NCBI RefSeq assembly: GCF_000312305.1
Contig: NZ_HE999451.1
Location: forward strand, 115,238-161,421
DNA from: Prevotella conceptionensis 9403948
Lineage (GTDB): Bacteria; Bacteroidota; Bacteroidia; Bacteroidales; Bacteroidaceae
Reading direction: 5' to 3'
Length of the DNA stretch: 46,184 bases
Shown: positions 7,487 through 16,723 of the stretch, one piece after another
How positions within the stretch are numbered: the stretch's first letter is position 1
How the letters are laid out: each line of letters opens with the position of its first letter
Position numbers and translations under genes: made by a program
Notes under the pieces: generated by a model
Told to the model about the DNA's origin: nothing
The model's database searches: none
The model's input: the letters and a program-made list of their open reading frames with translations, nothing else

Positions 7487-10400
7487 ATGAAAAGATTTTT
7501 AGACCACATAGGGACGCCGCTACGGCACCTACTGTCTGGCAGTTCCCTTATGCAGTGCTCCGTTCGAGGCGTTTGCCTATTGTTTTTGTTGATTGTTGGA
7601 AACCTGGCGGCCCATGCTTATGTTGAGGGCGAATACTTCATCCAAGGCCACATCACCTACCGTGTGATAGATGCCAGTACGTCAAGTCCCAAACTGGCCG
7701 TGTACAATGTAAGGGGCGTATCGGGCAAGGTAACCATCCCCGCAACGGTGTTCGACGGCGTAGACACCCATTTCACTGTAACCCAGATTGGCGGTGCTGG
7801 TGATAATGACCCCTTTAGATGGGATTCGGGCATTACAGAAGTAGTATTGCCCAACACCATTACTACACTTGCATGCTATTGTTTTGCCAATTCGGGCATA
7901 ACCTCGTTAAGGCTTCCCGCCAGCGTAACTACTATACACTATAGAGCAAACGTTTTGCTGGGTAGGTGCATCAAGCTAAAGGAGATTCTTGTAGATGCAG
8001 GCAACCCCGCGTTTATTTCAGACGACGGCGTGCTTTATACCAAAAACCACGAAGAGTTGATATGCGTGCCTTTTAATAAGGATTTCTCTTCAAAAGGCAA
8101 TTGCTTTACCATTAACAGCAACACAAAAAAGGTGCATGTAGATGCAATTCAGGAAACACCTACATTGAAAAAGTTGGTTGTCCCCGCATCGGTTGTCGAC
8201 TTATATATGGGCAGGTGGCCTACATTTGCATACAGTCCTAGACAATTGGAAGAGATTGTGGTTGATGCAGGTAATCAAACATATTGCAGCATAGACGGAG
8301 TGGTGTACAGCAAAGATAAAACAAAACTGATATATTATCCTGCTGGCAAAACAAATGCTACATTCAAAGTACCCGATGAGGTTAAAACTATACCATACGG
8401 GTTTTCCATTTCTTGGAACAAATACCTTACATCGATAGACTTCAATAATGTTGATTCTGTGGGAGAATATGCCTCATCTACTTGCTATAATTTGAAAGAA
8501 ATCAGAATCCCCAAGACACTTACTCGTATTGGTGAGGCCGCTTTCAGCTCGTTTATTAAACTTGAAAAATATGTGGTAGACCCCGACAATCCCAACTATT
8601 GTTCGGATGCAGACGGCGTGTTATTTAGTAAAGACAAAACGAAATTGTTGTTTTACCCGCCGGCACGGCAAGGGGAATATACCATTCCGAGCACCGTTAC
8701 CTATATAGGGAAAATGGCTCTTATGTATTCGAAAATCACAAACATTACGATTCCCGCAAGAGTTACCACTATTGGTACTGAGGCTTTCAGGAATACAAAA
8801 CTAACTACCGTGACGTTTGAAGAACCGTCGAAACTCGAAAACTTATATGTTAGAGCGTTTCTGTGGTGTCATGAACTAAAAACCGTAACGCTACCAAAGT
8901 CGGTTAAAATTTTAGGTGATGCTTTTGCCGGATGTGACAAATTGGAAACCGTAAATGTCCCCGACGGTTCTGAACTTAAAGCAATATGGGGAGGGGCTTT
9001 CGTTGGTTGTGATAATCTCACCAACTTCAACTTCCTGGGTAGCTGCAAACTGGAAGCTATTGGAACGCGTGTCTTTGCCGATAAGCAAAAGCTGAAAGAA
9101 TTTAACTTCCCGGCTTCTGTCGCTCGCATCCATGACAACGCTTTCGGCAACACGCCCGCTATGGAAAAGGTTACCTTTGCCAACAACAGTGCAATAGTTT
9201 CTTTCGGAAAAGGCGCTTTTGCCAACAGCGGCATCAAAAGCATCAAAATACCCACAGGCGTGAAGTCTATCGACAAAGACGCATTTAGAAGATGCAACGT
9301 GCTGGAACGCGTTATCGTGCCGGCGGGCTGTACCAACATTCACCCCGAAGCGTTTAAGTTCGACTCAAAGCTGGCGGACATCGACGTCGATCCCGCCAAT
9401 CCGAAATATTCAAGCGTGCAGGGCATACTGCTGAGCAAGGACAAGAGCGAGCTGCTTATCTTCCCTCCGGGCAAAGCACGCACCGACTTTACGCTGCTGC
9501 CACCCTCAATCACCAAGATTGGCGACTTCGCCTTCTACGAGGGCAATGCAAACTTCACCAACATCGTTATCCCAGCTAAGGTGAACACCATCGGCAAACG
9601 CGCCTTCGGGTTGAACCCCGCATTGAAAACGATGACGCTGCTCTGCGACGAGATGATACCTTCGTCCAAGATAGACCAAGGAACCAACACCATGGCCTTC
9701 GACGACGGCACGGTGGCCACCGACAACGCCAAGCAACACATCACGGTGTATGTGCGTAAAAACCTGTTGGCACAGTATAAGGCCGACCCCTTCTGGAAAC
9801 AATTTACGCTTAAGCCTTCGTTCACCGTCAAGGCCGAGGGAACTACGGCCGCTACCGACGAATACATACCTACCTCTACAACAACGGTAGACTTCCTTTC
9901 TACCACGGCCGACGTGAAGACGTTTGTGTTGCCCAAGACCATTACCTACAACGACGGCGCAACAACCACTACCTATAAGGTGGGGCTTATCGGCGACTAT
10001 GCCTTTGAGAACGCCAACGCCAACATGAAAGAAGTGGTTGTGAATGCGGATGTAGACTACATCGGCGCCATGGCCTTCGTAACAAAGACCAAACGTGTGG
10101 CCAAAAACACGATACAGCCAGTAAGCACAACCATCAGCCAGGTGGTATTTACGGGCAACACGCCTGCCACCAAGCTTTCGCGCAACTATTTCTCGTTGGG
10201 TGCACCTTTCAGCGAGTTCTTCCGTGGCGCAGCCGGTACGGGTGCATGCACACAGAAGATATATGTGAAGAAATCGAAACTGGACGGATACAAGACGGCG
10301 TGGGTCGATTATGCCTCGGCACTAGACTACCGCATTAAGGGCGACGGCACGTCTGCCTTCTCCATCACGAACGAATTCGGTACATTCAGTCGAGAGTTCG

Positions 10401-11032
10401 ACGTAGACTTCGGCGACGTAGACAATGGCGGCAACCGCATGTTCTGGGATGGGGCTAAAAACTGCCCGAAGGTCATCGCCTTCACCTCTGGCGAGAAGGT
10501 AGGCAAGAGCGTTATCCACATGAAGAGCATCAATCTTGGTGAAGGCGCTGCCACAGACGGACTGTATGTGCCCGCCAACACGGGCGTAGTGCTCAGGGCT
10601 ATAGGCGGCTCATTGCCAGCCGACTTCTATTACCGCATTGGCGAAGACGACAAGTGGAGCTATTCGGGAACGAACATCCTGAAACCGGTGACGGTGAACG
10701 CAAAGGACATTACGCCTAACGAGGGCGGCAACACCAACTTCTACGTAAGCAAAGGCAAGGCCTTCCGCGTAACGCAAGCACAGCAGTTCAAGGATGAAGG
10801 CAAACTTACCATAGGCGTGCACAAGGCATACATCAACATCAATGTGCCTGCCGGTGCGAAACTCACACTGCTATTCGACAACGACGAAACAACGGGCATA
10901 GAGGAAGTGGGCGCAGACGACAATCCGACTTCAACTTCCGACGACTCTTATTACGACCTTAGCGGTCGCAGAATTAGTAACCCTGTCAAGGGCGTGTATA
11001 TCCACAAAGGCAAAAAAGTGATAGTAAAATGA
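7487..11032 (+). CDS. BspA-like leucine-rich-repeat surface protein with T9SS-like tail
   Basis: A 1181-residue exported protein. An N-terminal signal segment (hydrophobic core VCLLFLLIVGNLAAHA, about residues 29-44) is followed by many BspA/LRR_5-type repeats, visible as recurring units such as ITNITIPARVTTIGTEAF and FANSGIKSIKIPTGVKSIDK. The repeats run to about residue 740, with a further cluster near 830-860. The last 30 residues, DLSGRRISNPVKGVYIHKGK plus KVIVK, have the shape of a type IX secretion C-terminal signal. The family mediates adhesion to host matrix or other bacteria. The gene is preceded by the hairpin repeats and overlaps the following small gene by ATGA. Function in adhesion is inferred from the family. 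Confidence 0.9.
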   Translation: MKRFLDHIGTPLRHLLSGSSLMQCSVRGVCLLFLLIVGNLAAHAYVEGEYFIQGHITYRVIDASTSSPKLAVYNVRGVSGKVTIPATVFDGVDTHFTVTQIGGAGDNDPFRWDSGITEVVLPNTITTLACYCFANSGITSLRLPASVTTIHYRANVLLGRCIKLKEILVDAGNPAFISDDGVLYTKNHEELICVPFNKDFSSKGNCFTINSNTKKVHVDAIQETPTLKKLVVPASVVDLYMGRWPTFAYSPRQLEEIVVDAGNQTYCSIDGVVYSKDKTKLIYYPAGKTNATFKVPDEVKTIPYGFSISWNKYLTSIDFNNVDSVGEYASSTCYNLKEIRIPKTLTRIGEAAFSSFIKLEKYVVDPDNPNYCSDADGVLFSKDKTKLLFYPPARQGEYTIPSTVTYIGKMALMYSKITNITIPARVTTIGTEAFRNTKLTTVTFEEPSKLENLYVRAFLWCHELKTVTLPKSVKILGDAFAGCDKLETVNVPDGSELKAIWGGAFVGCDNLTNFNFLGSCKLEAIGTRVFADKQKLKEFNFPASVARIHDNAFGNTPAMEKVTFANNSAIVSFGKGAFANSGIKSIKIPTGVKSIDKDAFRRCNVLERVIVPAGCTNIHPEAFKFDSKLADIDVDPANPKYSSVQGILLSKDKSELLIFPPGKARTDFTLLPPSITKIGDFAFYEGNANFTNIVIPAKVNTIGKRAFGLNPALKTMTLLCDEMIPSSKIDQGTNTMAFDDGTVATDNAKQHITVYVRKNLLAQYKADPFWKQFTLKPSFTVKAEGTTAATDEYIPTSTTTVDFLSTTADVKTFVLPKTITYNDGATTTTYKVGLIGDYAFENANANMKEVVVNADVDYIGAMAFVTKTKRVAKNTIQPVSTTISQVVFTGNTPATKLSRNYFSLGAPFSEFFRGAAGTGACTQKIYVKKSKLDGYKTAWVDYASALDYRIKGDGTSAFSITNEFGTFSREFDVDFGDVDNGGNRMFWDGAKNCPKVIAFTSGEKVGKSVIHMKSINLGEGAATDGLYVPANTGVVLRAIGGSLPADFYYRIGEDDKWSYSGTNILKPVTVNAKDITPNEGGNTNFYVSKGKAFRVTQAQQFKDEGKLTIGVHKAYININVPAGAKLTLLFDNDETTGIEEVGADDNPTSTSDDSYYDLSGRRISNPVKGVYIHKGKKVIVK

Positions 11033-11220
11033 AAAGTAAGAGAACATACGAAAAGCCGTTGGCTGAAATAGTTGCATTCAATGCATATCCTATCATGTAC
11101 GAGGCATCTCTGCCTCAGGGAGGAGACAATGAGATTGGTGGCGATGCCGACGCCAAGGCCGATGATTTTGAAGAAGAACCCTACTGGGACGTGAAGGATT
11201 ACAACCCTTGGGAAAACTAA
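11029..11220 (+). CDS. Small acidic protein coupled to the BspA-like gene
   Basis: A 63-residue product. It has a basic N-terminus (MKSKRTYEKPLAEIVAF), a short hydrophobic centre, and a very acidic C-terminal half ending in Trp- and Asp-rich sequence (EEEPYWDVKDYNPWEN). Its ATG overlaps the BspA stop codon (ATGA at 11029-11032), so it is likely translated together with it. Small proteins with this plan follow surface-protein genes in Bacteroidota, but their role is not known. There is no clear signal peptide. It could be a precursor peptide or a secretion helper; neither is shown. The coupling makes it a real gene in my view. Confidence 0.65.
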   Translation: MKSKRTYEKPLAEIVAFNAYPIMYEASLPQGGDNEIGGDADAKADDFEEEPYWDVKDYNPWEN

Positions 11221-11230
11221 CCCTACGTTA

Positions 11231-11290
11231 GCCACGCCTCATTGCATTTTACAGCGGGGGGCGTGGCACTCCTTACCTGTTTTTGTGGCA
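11231..11290 (+). terminator. Possible terminator after the BspA-like operon
   Basis: An 8-bp perfect inverted repeat GCCACGCC..GGCGTGGC (11231-11238 and 11260-11267) with a 21-base loop lies 10 bases after the stop. A short T-run at 11281-11286 follows at a distance, so it is a weak match. Confidence 0.4.
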
Positions 11291-11372
11291 CGTTGTTAAG
11301 CTGTCGCAAATTATATAACTCTGTTATGGCGCAAGCTTTGTCGAAAGACAATACTTGCGCCTTTTCTGTGGA

Positions 11373-11643
11373 ACGTTTTCGTTAAGCCAAATGAACAATG
11401 CCGAGCTTGTTCGGACATTGTCATGGCGAGAAAACGCACTTTTCGAGGAACGAGAAAAGAAGGTTTTCGTTAAGCCAAATGAACAATGCCGAGCTTGCTC
11501 GGACATTGTCATGGCGAGAAAACGCACTTTTCGAGAAACGAAAAAGAACGTTTTCGTTAAGCCAAATGAACAATGTCGAGCTTGCTCGAACATTGTCATG
11601 GCGAGAAAACGCACTTTTCGAGGAACGAGAAAAGAACGTTTTT
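11373..11643 (+). repeat. 88-bp hairpin repeat, three tandem copies
   Basis: Three head-to-tail copies start at about 11373, 11461 and 11548 (period 87-88). They share CGTTTTCGTTAAGCCAAATG and the GAGCTTGCTC core, and differ at few bases; the first has GAGCTTGTTC. They sit between two converging genes, where they could act as a two-way transcription stop. The remaining sequence to 11742 holds no gene. Confidence 0.92.
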
Positions 11644-11742
11644 AAATTACAGTTCAGGATAAACAACTCATGTTAGCTTGCCGTACTGATGAGGCACGTT
11701 GCGCCAAAGCATGCTGCACCGTACCCTCTTTTTTGGACCCCG

Positions 11743-13677
11743 CTATTCCAAACTTTCTGCCTTTAAGTTGGTTATCTTACTCTTAAACGCACCTGCTTGC
11801 TGCAAGGGGAACACCAACGTACTGATATAATACATGTCGCCGCGCTTGCCAAAATTCATCTTTCGCACGGGCAAATCGCTCACAAGGCGGTCGTTGATGT
11901 AAAGAGAAGTTTTCTCTTTGTCGCCAACAACGGCCAAGCGAACCTTTTCGCCAGGGAATAATTGGTAGTCGAATGTGTTGAGGTAGCCGTCGCGCGAGAA
12001 ACCAATCTTGCCTGCAATGGGGTCGGAAAGGTAAAAATGCGTGTCGCCAAACGAGAAAAGAATGGTGCCGCGAGGCTCTTGTTGCGCCTCGATATCGAAG
12101 CTAACACGATAGTTCCAGCCTATTTGCGGTGTCTTCTGCACGGCATTGGGGGCAACGGACGGCTGTTGCAACACCATGCCCGCAGGGTAATAGCCCGCGT
12201 AGTTCATGCCGGGAGCCTCGCTTAACGCGCGTGCGTTGCCGGCAAACACATCGTAGGCGAATGTGGGTTTGGCGCCCGTCCACATCTTGGTGGCCATCGT
12301 TTGCAGTGCAGGCAGCACGCGATAATGCACATCCTTGTCGCTGATGCCATTGCCCACGATGTCGTTCCACACGGCAAACGCGCCACCCTCTATTTGTTTA
12401 TGGCGTTCGGCAAACTTCATGCCGTTGATGTTGGCCGGTGTCCATTCGTTGTAAAGTTTCTTTGTGTTGAGGTAATCGAAGTAATAGCCGGCCTTCGGCA
12501 CGATGTACACCTGTCCGTCGGGGATGCTCACAAGGTTGTAGCCAAGTTCCATCATCTCGTCGGGCTTGGAATAATCGTTAGACCACGAGAACATCAACAC
12601 ATCCTTCACCTTGATGGGTGTTGTGCCTTTGGCGTGCGTCTGTTGACCCCACACCACAGCCTTACGGTTGAACTTCTCAACCAAACGGATATAATGGTCG
12701 GTGAAAGCGCGGAATTTCTCCACCACATTTTGGTCTTTGTTCGAGTATTCGTCGGTTCCCACATGCACGTATTTACCGCGGAACACGGGGTTTTTGCCTT
12801 CAAGGTATTCGGTAAAGAGCGAGTCGCAGAAGGCTTGTGTATTGGGATTGAGCAAGTCTAAGTGGTCGGGTGGGTAATCCTTGCTCACCAAATCGGGGCG
12901 AAAGCGTGTCAATGCCAAACAATGTGCGGGCACATCAATCTCGGGAAGTATTTCAACGCCCACGCTGTCTGCCAGTTGTTGCAGGGCGATAAAGTCTTTT
13001 TTGGTGTAGTGTCCGTCGCGCGCTGTCAGTCCGGGAAACCGGTTGCTCTCCATGCGGAAGGCAGCAGGCGTACGGCTCCAATCGCCGTTGTAGAACCAAT
13101 GGAAGGCATTGTCGTTAAGGTGAATGTGGAAAACATTCATCTTGTAGTAGGCCATCATGCGCACATATTGGCGGAGCATGGGCATGGAGAAGAACTTTCG
13201 GCCGCAGTCGAGCATAAAGCCGCGGAACGGATAATCGGGCGCATCGTTGATAAAGCCGCAGGACAAAGCGCGCGTTTGCGATTGCTCGGCTAGTTGCAGC
13301 AGGGTTCTCGTGCCCCAATAAAGTCCTTTTCGGTTGGCGGCGGCGATGGTAGCCTGAGCGTTTATCGACATGGTGTAGCCCTCTTCGCCCAACGTCTTGG
13401 GGGCTTTAAGGCTCAACATGATGTCGCCTTTCTGCGCCTTACCTTGGGCAAGGGTCAGTGCCGTGCCGAACATCTGCCGATAATCGTCGGCCAGTTGCTG
13501 TGCAATTCGTCTTTCTTCTGCCCCATTGCACACGATACGTCCCGAAAGAACGAGCGTTCCTTCTGCCCCCTTCCACTCCTTAACCTCTGGAATGGTGAAC
13601 GGCTTTTTGTTGATGGCGAATGTGGATAAGGCCGTATTTGCCGCTAGGAGTAATAGTAGTAAAAGTTTCTTTTTCAT
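11743..13677 (-). CDS. Beta-N-acetylhexosaminidase, glycoside hydrolase family 20
   Basis: A 644-residue exported enzyme that removes terminal N-acetylglucosamine or N-acetylgalactosamine from glycans. I took the ATG at 13675-13677 because it starts a clean signal peptide (MKKKLLLLLLLAANTALSTF, cleavage near residue 22). Residues 25-135 form the usual GH20 N-terminal domain and 145-480 the catalytic barrel, with FRGFMLDCGR, HIHLNDN and the catalytic pair D309-E310 in YVHVGTDEYS. The last 150 residues form a beta-rich domain, perhaps carbohydrate-binding. A substrate-assisted mechanism is known for the family. It fits with the sulfatase and SusCD genes in this window for breakdown of mucin or glycosaminoglycan chains, though it is not adjacent to them. 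Confidence 0.93.
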   Translation of the reverse strand: MKKKLLLLLLLAANTALSTFAINKKPFTIPEVKEWKGAEGTLVLSGRIVCNGAEERRIAQQLADDYRQMFGTALTLAQGKAQKGDIMLSLKAPKTLGEEGYTMSINAQATIAAANRKGLYWGTRTLLQLAEQSQTRALSCGFINDAPDYPFRGFMLDCGRKFFSMPMLRQYVRMMAYYKMNVFHIHLNDNAFHWFYNGDWSRTPAAFRMESNRFPGLTARDGHYTKKDFIALQQLADSVGVEILPEIDVPAHCLALTRFRPDLVSKDYPPDHLDLLNPNTQAFCDSLFTEYLEGKNPVFRGKYVHVGTDEYSNKDQNVVEKFRAFTDHYIRLVEKFNRKAVVWGQQTHAKGTTPIKVKDVLMFSWSNDYSKPDEMMELGYNLVSIPDGQVYIVPKAGYYFDYLNTKKLYNEWTPANINGMKFAERHKQIEGGAFAVWNDIVGNGISDKDVHYRVLPALQTMATKMWTGAKPTFAYDVFAGNARALSEAPGMNYAGYYPAGMVLQQPSVAPNAVQKTPQIGWNYRVSFDIEAQQEPRGTILFSFGDTHFYLSDPIAGKIGFSRDGYLNTFDYQLFPGEKVRLAVVGDKEKTSLYINDRLVSDLPVRKMNFGKRGDMYYISTLVFPLQQAGAFKSKITNLKAESLE

Positions 13678-13989
13678 TATTTCTTTATGCTTTGTCAAAA
13701 GGCAATGCGGCTACTTGTTGCCCTTATGCTGTGGCCAAGTAGATGCTTGCTGAATATTCTGTTGTGGCAAAGATACAGCTTTTTCTCGTATCCCCCTCTG
13801 TTTTGTGGCGAATTTAAACCTTAGGCAGGTAAAATGCAGGGGCAGGCGAAGAATAGATGCTATAAGCCTGAATTGGTTCTCAATTCCAGGTAGTTGTTTG
13901 ATAAAATTAACTTCGCCTGCTACCCCATTCTAGACAGGACATAGTTCTTACTTACTTGACTTTTGTAAACTTTTAGACTTTACTGGCTA
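13678..13989. other. Intergenic region upstream of the GH20 gene
   Basis: Read on the minus strand it holds a TATCTTTG box (13775-13768), about 90 bases ahead of the GH20 start and a fair -7 element, though no good -33 partner is seen. No gene is visible. The 3' end of the next gene lies at 13990. Confidence 0.4.
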
Positions 13990-15129
13990 TCAGTGTTTAA
14001 ATTTCTCTGCGTAGCGTTTCCCATTCGCATTGATATATAACACATAACGTCCTCGTGGGAGCATACCATACCCTATCTCTTGTACATGTGTTTTGCCTGG
14101 TACGTCCTTTCGTTCTGAAGTTTTGTAAACAATGCCAGCATTATCCGAGAGGATAAGCCGAACGTGGGTTTCTCGCTCCAAATTGTAAGTCAGGCGTATC
14201 GTTTTGCGTTCACTGTCTACCGAAACCTTATAGTCAAGATCCTTATCGTTATCTGCGAGTGCGTTGCCATTGACCTCTTGTTGGGTTACAGCCTTACGGA
14301 TAAGCGTATTTGGATTGTCATCGGACAGACATTCCTGTTCGCGAGGCGAATAATAAAATGCTGTGGTAAACAAAGGTGCTTGGCTCTGCGTGCCACCCGT
14401 AACGTAAGCTTCTAGTATAGGATAACGCCACCCCGCCACATACCAGCGATAAACGTTTTCGACAAGCACGCCCTTGTTGTTGGCCAGATGCCAGCGGATG
14501 CTGTCGGGTGTAAAGTGTGGCAGGCTATCGCCGGGCATTCTCGCTGGACTATTGAGCGTGCAGACCTGTCGTTGAGTATGCAGGCGCAACACGTTGCGTA
14601 GTGTGTCGCCTTCTGGCAATACCATTGTTCGGCACAGCTTTGCCCACGTTTTATAATCACCCAGTTTCCTCACGTTCCACCGTTCGCCATATAGTCCACA
14701 GCCATGATACAGTCCCGAAAGGCTGTCGCCAGCGTGCATGGGGAACTTTAACCACAGCTCGGGTAGGTCGTAATCTATCTTTGCCAAATGGTTTTCAAAC
14801 CCCATAATAAGCAAGCTGTCGCCCTTTTGTTCAAAGAAATAGCGTGTGCCATGCTCCAATCGGCTAACCATGCCATTGTTTGGCCCCTTTCCATAGCGGC
14901 AGGTATAGCGATCGTTGGCCGCCTGCGTTTGCGACAAGTCGCATATACTATCGTTAAGCAGGTCAGCCACATTGCCCACCAGCAGCTGCCTTCCCGTCAT
15001 CCTGTCGCCCACGCGGTAGGCGTTGCGTATTTTCTCTACCGCATTAAACCCTTGGGCATGCGCCATTATCCCGTAGGAACATTGAATGAATGCTGCCAAG
15101 ACGATGTGCAGAAATCGTTGTCTATTCAT
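13990..15129 (-). CDS. Secreted protein of unknown function with T9SS-like C-terminal domain
   Basis: About 379 residues from the ATG at 15127-15129, which begins a signal peptide (MNRQRFLHIVLAAFIQCSYG, cleavage near the AHAQ that follows); an ATG at 15150 would add seven residues. The body has no family I recognise. It contains cysteine pairs and aromatic beta-rich sequence (residues about 60-290). The last 75 residues (YNLERETHVRLILSDNAGIV.. GMLPRGRYVLYINANGK) match the shape of a type IX secretion sorting domain: a beta-sandwich ending in a short basic tail. So it is probably a surface or secreted protein. It reads in the same direction as the cassette array upstream and may be its last member. 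Confidence 0.7.
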   Translation of the reverse strand: MNRQRFLHIVLAAFIQCSYGIMAHAQGFNAVEKIRNAYRVGDRMTGRQLLVGNVADLLNDSICDLSQTQAANDRYTCRYGKGPNNGMVSRLEHGTRYFFEQKGDSLLIMGFENHLAKIDYDLPELWLKFPMHAGDSLSGLYHGCGLYGERWNVRKLGDYKTWAKLCRTMVLPEGDTLRNVLRLHTQRQVCTLNSPARMPGDSLPHFTPDSIRWHLANNKGVLVENVYRWYVAGWRYPILEAYVTGGTQSQAPLFTTAFYYSPREQECLSDDNPNTLIRKAVTQQEVNGNALADNDKDLDYKVSVDSERKTIRLTYNLERETHVRLILSDNAGIVYKTSERKDVPGKTHVQEIGYGMLPRGRYVLYINANGKRYAEKFKH

Positions 15130-15223
15130 AAGTGTAGTTCTAAATTTCATTATTTCTATTATTTAGGAAATATTACCTGGGCTTACCTATAGCACCCCTC
15201 AATATTGGTAATAGCATCAAGCG

Positions 15224-15700
15224 TCAGAATGGTTCTAGTTCGATATAGTCCTTCCCTTCGCTGTAAATTACATACTTGGCATAAGCTCTTACCCCCACCT
15301 CTATATATCCAGGCCGAACATCGAACCTGGTAGCCGGTTGTCTCGGTTGGTAAAATCGTTTGTCTTCAAACCTGATTTTTTTATACTTCTTTTGTCTAGG
15401 ATGTAGTGTGGCAAAATCCCATGGGTCGACATAATATATTTTACCGGGATCAGACAGTTCCAGCACAAAATTAAGTTCTGTCGATTCGTATATGGGAACG
15501 CGTATAACATCAACGTCTGATTTCTTGAGCGCAGTCGCACCACTGTCTCTAATTGTTAGGTACGCATCTCCCGTAAACCAAGGTTTATAAATTAGCAGTA
15601 CCTTATTTGTCTTCGGTATTTTATATCTCTTTGTTCTTTGCCAAACACATGAGGTAGTGAGGCAAACGATTACAAGTAGATAGAACAATATTTTCTTCAT
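15224..15700 (-). CDS. Small lipoprotein of unknown function
   Basis: 158 residues from the ATG at 15698-15700. The N-terminus MKKILFYLLVIVCLTTSC is a lipoprotein signal with lipobox LTTSC. The mature part is rich in Lys, Tyr and Arg and probably beta-stranded (KVLLIYKPWFTGDAYLTIRD). No family is recognised. The start lies inside the downstream copy of a 67-bp tandem duplication (15691-15824), so its promoter and translation start have been doubled. Confidence 0.7.
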   Translation of the reverse strand: MKKILFYLLVIVCLTTSCVWQRTKRYKIPKTNKVLLIYKPWFTGDAYLTIRDSGATALKKSDVDVIRVPIYESTELNFVLELSDPGKIYYVDPWDFATLHPRQKKYKKIRFEDKRFYQPRQPATRFDVRPGYIEVGVRAYAKYVIYSEGKDYIELEPF

Positions 15701-15824
15701 CTTCTTTATGTTTTTAAGGTGAACGAGCACCAAATTTATATATTTTACTTATCAACTTTTTCTTCATCTTCTTTATGTTTTTAAGGTGAACGAGCACCAA
15801 ATTTGTATATTTTACTTATCAACT
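15691..15824 (-). repeat. 67-bp tandem duplication of a promoter/start region
   Basis: Two copies (15691-15757 and 15758-15824) differ at one clear internal base. Read on the minus strand, each has a start codon preceded by AACATAAAGAAG. The copy next to the lipoprotein gene carries TAAATTTG, a perfect -7 box. The outer copy carries CAAATTTG, which has lost the conserved T. Confidence 0.9.
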
Positions 15825-15883
15825 AACCTTTAGACTAAAATGCAGATTTTGTCCAATCATACTTTAAGCAAGCTTGGCGTTGT

Positions 15884-16453
15884 TCATGGCTCAACGAAGA
15901 TGTCCTTTTTCTCATGCACACGTACTTTCTTCTTAATCGGTATTTCCTGCTCGTTTAGTTTCAGCAACAAATAGTCGAGCATTGAACCTTTATAGCCAGA
16001 ATTCTTAGCCATCTCGTAGCGCAACGGCAGTTCACCTGGGAAAAATGCAATGATTGTTCTTGGTCCACTTTCACGAAAACTTTCAATTGCAAGCTTCAGC
16101 TGTTCTTCATACGTACGGTCAATGTCTTGTAGAGTATAGCAAATAGGCATCCGTACCACATTTTGTTGAAAGTAGCTTTTAAGTTTACTTACCGCTTCCT
16201 CGTGTTGTGGTTGGGGCATTTCCCCACCAGCCTTTTTAACACTTAGTACATATCCTAAGCTGTCTATATTTAGCCATAAAGTCAAGCGTTGATCGTGTTC
16301 TAACATTTCTCGTACAGTATTTAGTCCCAAAACTGTCAACACCACTCGCCCGAATATCCTACAACTGCGAAAACCACAATCATTATCAATCGCTACCTGC
16401 CCAAGACAGGGTAGATAGAATGAAAGGAGAAATACAATAATTTTTGTTCTCAT
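15884..16453 (-). CDS. Secreted protein, candidate immunity protein (paralogue of 18660-19241)
   Basis: 189 residues with a signal peptide (MRTKIIVFLLSFYLPCLGQV). It resembles the product of 18660-19241 along its length: both have a D-rich start after the signal, LxLNVDxxGYVLxV-type sequence near residue 68, a CYxLQDI motif, a GxK/GS..DYLLL segment, and the basic end IPIKKKV. It lies 12 bases behind an orphan toxin-tip fragment (16466-16723) that resembles the tip of the RHS protein. The same tip-then-paralogue order is seen at 19253/18660. That arrangement is typical for immunity genes of polymorphic toxins. No biochemical function can be read from the sequence. Confidence 0.65.
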   Translation of the reverse strand: MRTKIIVFLLSFYLPCLGQVAIDNDCGFRSCRIFGRVVLTVLGLNTVREMLEHDQRLTLWLNIDSLGYVLSVKKAGGEMPQPQHEEAVSKLKSYFQQNVVRMPICYTLQDIDRTYEEQLKLAIESFRESGPRTIIAFFPGELPLRYEMAKNSGYKGSMLDYLLLKLNEQEIPIKKKVRVHEKKDIFVEP

Positions 16454-16465
16454 ATTATCGATGTC

Positions 16466-16723
16466 TTATTTATAGGTGTCTAATATTATCTTTTGCAGTG
16501 CATAAGGCATAACCTTTGTATGCAAGCGATAATTTATTCCACCAATTTCTTTTTCTATATTATGCTTCGCATATTTCTCGGCACTAACCATATAATCATC
16601 AAGAAAGGCATTAGCCATGACAGCCTCTCTAGATATAGGGGTTATCCTCTGTACCATACATGGTTTCATTATCCGGTCCTGGAACTCAGACATCCCATAA
16701 TACTTCGCCCTAATCTGGCGCAT
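16466..16723 (-). pseudogene. Orphan C-terminal tip of an RHS-type toxin
   Basis: An 85-codon open frame. Its last ~52 residues align with the last residues of the RHS protein at 19253-22495, about 60% identical by eye. Shared pieces include FLDDY, NYxLHT, PYxLQKI and LDTY. It has no signal peptide and no RHS core, so it is a displaced tip, not a full toxin. The first 14 bases overlap the preceding gene (16710-17192), and the immunity candidate 15884-16453 follows 12 bases later. It is either a silent cassette that could recombine into the RHS gene or a remnant of past tip replacement. The zincin-like segment found in the complete RHS tip is missing here. Confidence 0.7.

Noticed and set aside
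11373..11643. CRISPR-like array
   Set aside because: The 88-bp units follow one another without unique spacers, and no cas genes are present.
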